Source: Antedon bifida
Lineage: Eukaryota > Echinodermata > Crinoidea > Comatulida > Antedonidae
Reading direction: 5' to 3'
Length of the DNA stretch: 64,000 bases
Assembly: GCA_963402885.1 (NCBI GenBank)
Contig: OY727093.1
Span: 17,551,036 to 17,615,035 of the forward strand
The notes beneath the pieces were generated by a model. That model was given only the letters and a program-made list of their open reading frames with translations. It was not told where the DNA came from and made no database searches. The position numbers were made by a program, and so were the translations under genes. Positions 62,580 through 64,000 of the stretch are shown here, in pieces (within the stretch, counting starts at the first letter, position 1; every line of letters starts with the position of its first letter).

Positions 62580-63503
62580 GTGGCCGTATTCACCAATCAC
62601 ACTTAAGTGAGATATTTCCCTTAAATCCTAAGAATTTCCCTTAAATCAAGAAAATATTAAGGGTTTCACTTAAGTGGTATTCACAAAGGGTTTAAGGTTA
62701 AGGGAAACCCTTAACTTGGTCTATTTTCCCCTTAACTTTTAAGGGACCTCAGAGGTCCCTTAAAAGTTCCCTTAACTATTTAGTACCAGTTGTGCTGACG
62801 ATTCTGTATGTGCGAGTACTATGCCTACTTGTAGATGGCCCCAGTCTAGACTAGGTAGAGATGCTAGGCCCCCTGTTGGTCTGCCCACTAACCGGCCTAG
62901 GATTCATGTTTGGTTTGAGTAGCATCTAGGCCTAGGCCTAGACCTTTTTTGCTGATCCCCACCATACAAATTAGTCTATGGCTATACATTCATTTATTTG
63001 TTTTATTTTGAATGCCATTATTTATTCCCATTTCGTTGTAATAGAAATTATCCCCATTCTATTAGGCTAGAGGAGGTAGAAATGCTAGGCTCCCTGTTGG
63101 TCTGCCCAGTAACCAGCCTAGGATGCATATGCTTCAATACAGACAGGTTTAGGCCTACACAGAATGTTGGTTTGTTAGTAGCATCTAGGCTAGACCTATT
63201 TTTTTTTATCCTCATACAAATTATTCTAGGTTTAATATTTATTTACTTGTTTTTGTTTTGACTGCCATTTTCTTTTTATTGATCATCGTCCATACACTGT
63301 TCTCTTCATCCTCCCCGTCCTCCCAACCCCTTACTCTTTAAGTAAGTTTTACCCTTACATTAGGCTAAGTGTTTTCCTTAGGTAAGTGAATCCCTTAACT
63401 CATTTGTGAATACCCCTTAAGTGTTTCCCTTTGTTAATGGAATTCTTAAATTTTAAGGGTAAGTATTTCCCTTAGCCTAAGTGAGATTGGTGAATACGGC
63501 CAC
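62580..63503. mobile_element. Non-autonomous DNA transposon with GTGGCCGTATTCACCAATC termini
   Basis: GTGGCCGTATTCACCAATCA then CAC at the left edge is matched at the right edge by GTGAGATTGGTGAATACGGC then CAC, with one mismatch. Sub-terminal blocks full of TTAAGGG/CCCTTAA words form further palindromes (TTAAGGGACCTCAGAGGTCC, then CTTAA). The middle holds two direct copies of about 230 bases (from about 62850 and 63083), each with ATGCTAGGC, CCCTGTTGGTCTGCCCA and AGCATCTAGGC. No transposase is present. Confidence 0.8.
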
Positions 63504-63739
63504 ACTAACATAAGATAGACATACACTTTATAACTATGGAAGCTCACCTGCACATATATAAGTTGATAATAAATATAACATTTACATGGAATTGAAAAAG
63601 TATCTCAAAATTAACAAACAGAAGTCTTTCGTATAATATAGATGGCGTTGGATATCAATTCAATTGCTTTTGAAATATGGATACCAATACTTTGATACAT
63701 CATTATATCGTTTATTTCGAAAATCGACTGCACCTTATT

Positions 63740-63810
63740 GCCCTACCGGCCGACCGACCAACAGACCGACCGACCAACCGACTGACATAATGATCTGTAG
63801 AGTCGCGTGC
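63740..63810. repeat. ACCG run, copy 3 (truncated)
   Basis: TACCGGCCGACCGACCAACA continues to CTGACATAATGATCTGTAGA and GTCGCGTGC. It lacks the left GTCGCGTG arm of the other two copies and runs straight into the 63810 hairpin. Confidence 0.7.
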
Positions 63811-63890
63811 AATTTTTATTCGCGTTTAAACTCAACTCTGTAGTCGACATAGTGAACTACAGAGTTGAGTTTAAACGCGAATAAAAATTG
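63810..63890. repeat. Perfect inverted repeat, 35-base arms, 11-base loop
   Basis: The left arm (63810-63844, CAATTTTTATTCGCGTTTAA...) and the right arm (63856-63890) are exactly complementary. The loop is CGACATAGTGA. Only a recent event or active correction keeps such arms identical; an assembly foldback artefact is an alternative. Confidence 0.95.
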
Positions 63891-63899
63891 TTGAATAAT

Positions 63900-64000
63900 T
63901 ATGCCATTTTATAGTCAAGTAATAATAGGTAGTCACTTTGACCAAAAATAGGATTGAAAAAAAGACAACATTTACCTAAAAAACTGTAAATTACAGCAAC
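63900..64000 (-). mobile_element. Part of the AAAGATGTATTGTCC element family, running off the window
   Basis: Words ATGCCATTTTA, CACTTTGACCAAAAAT and TTTACCTAAAAAACTG match the reverse complement of 7600-7690 in the same order. Only this side of the element is in the window. Confidence 0.6.

Overview
The window looks like animal nuclear DNA. It is very AT-rich and almost free of long reading frames. It holds intron-bearing small genes, a decayed C2H2 zinc-finger array, tRNA-derived SINEs, LINE remnants and many short inverted-repeat elements. Frequent AGGCCTA-type words and the mix of repeats suggest a marine invertebrate, perhaps an echinoderm. That placement is inference and no host gene in the window confirms it. 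Nothing bacterial or viral was seen.

The most interesting content is two small secreted cysteine-rich peptide genes. One lies on the minus strand at the left end (coding exon 470-705). The other lies on the plus strand at the right (54400-54610 joined to 55425-55492). Both encode a signal peptide and then the same six-cysteine pattern, CxCP...C...PP...CxC-x6-C. Both then have a basic processing site: GKR in the left gene, which would also signal amidation, and RRRR in the right one. In both, a candidate 3' splice site sits exactly two bases before the ATG. I read them as diverged paralogues of an unrecognised peptide-precursor family. Two weaker possible exons lie at 28789-29049 and 38637-38899.

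The rest is mostly mobile DNA and repeats. LINE remains occur at 1-256, 10930-11290, 23822-24130, 35163-35280, 46857-48556 and 48780-48957. A tRNA-derived SINE with a nearly complete cloverleaf head occurs at 8367, 14118, 18045, 30215 and 30574, and two other tRNA-like SINEs lie at 24160 and 42645. Around 8.5-9.0 kb a 115-base repeat occurs twice, and each copy carries a hammerhead-ribozyme-like core on the minus strand. Elements with terminal inverted repeats occur at 7436, 32960, 37435, 44902, 49941, 50658, 57001 and 62580. Tandem repeats occur at 2640, 21780, 27255, 29778, 43865 and 53220.

The long stretches in between are AT-rich sequence in which I find no supportable gene. They are probably intergenic or intronic DNA between the two peptide genes and whatever lies beyond the window. 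There is no sign of an operon, a CRISPR array or a replication origin.
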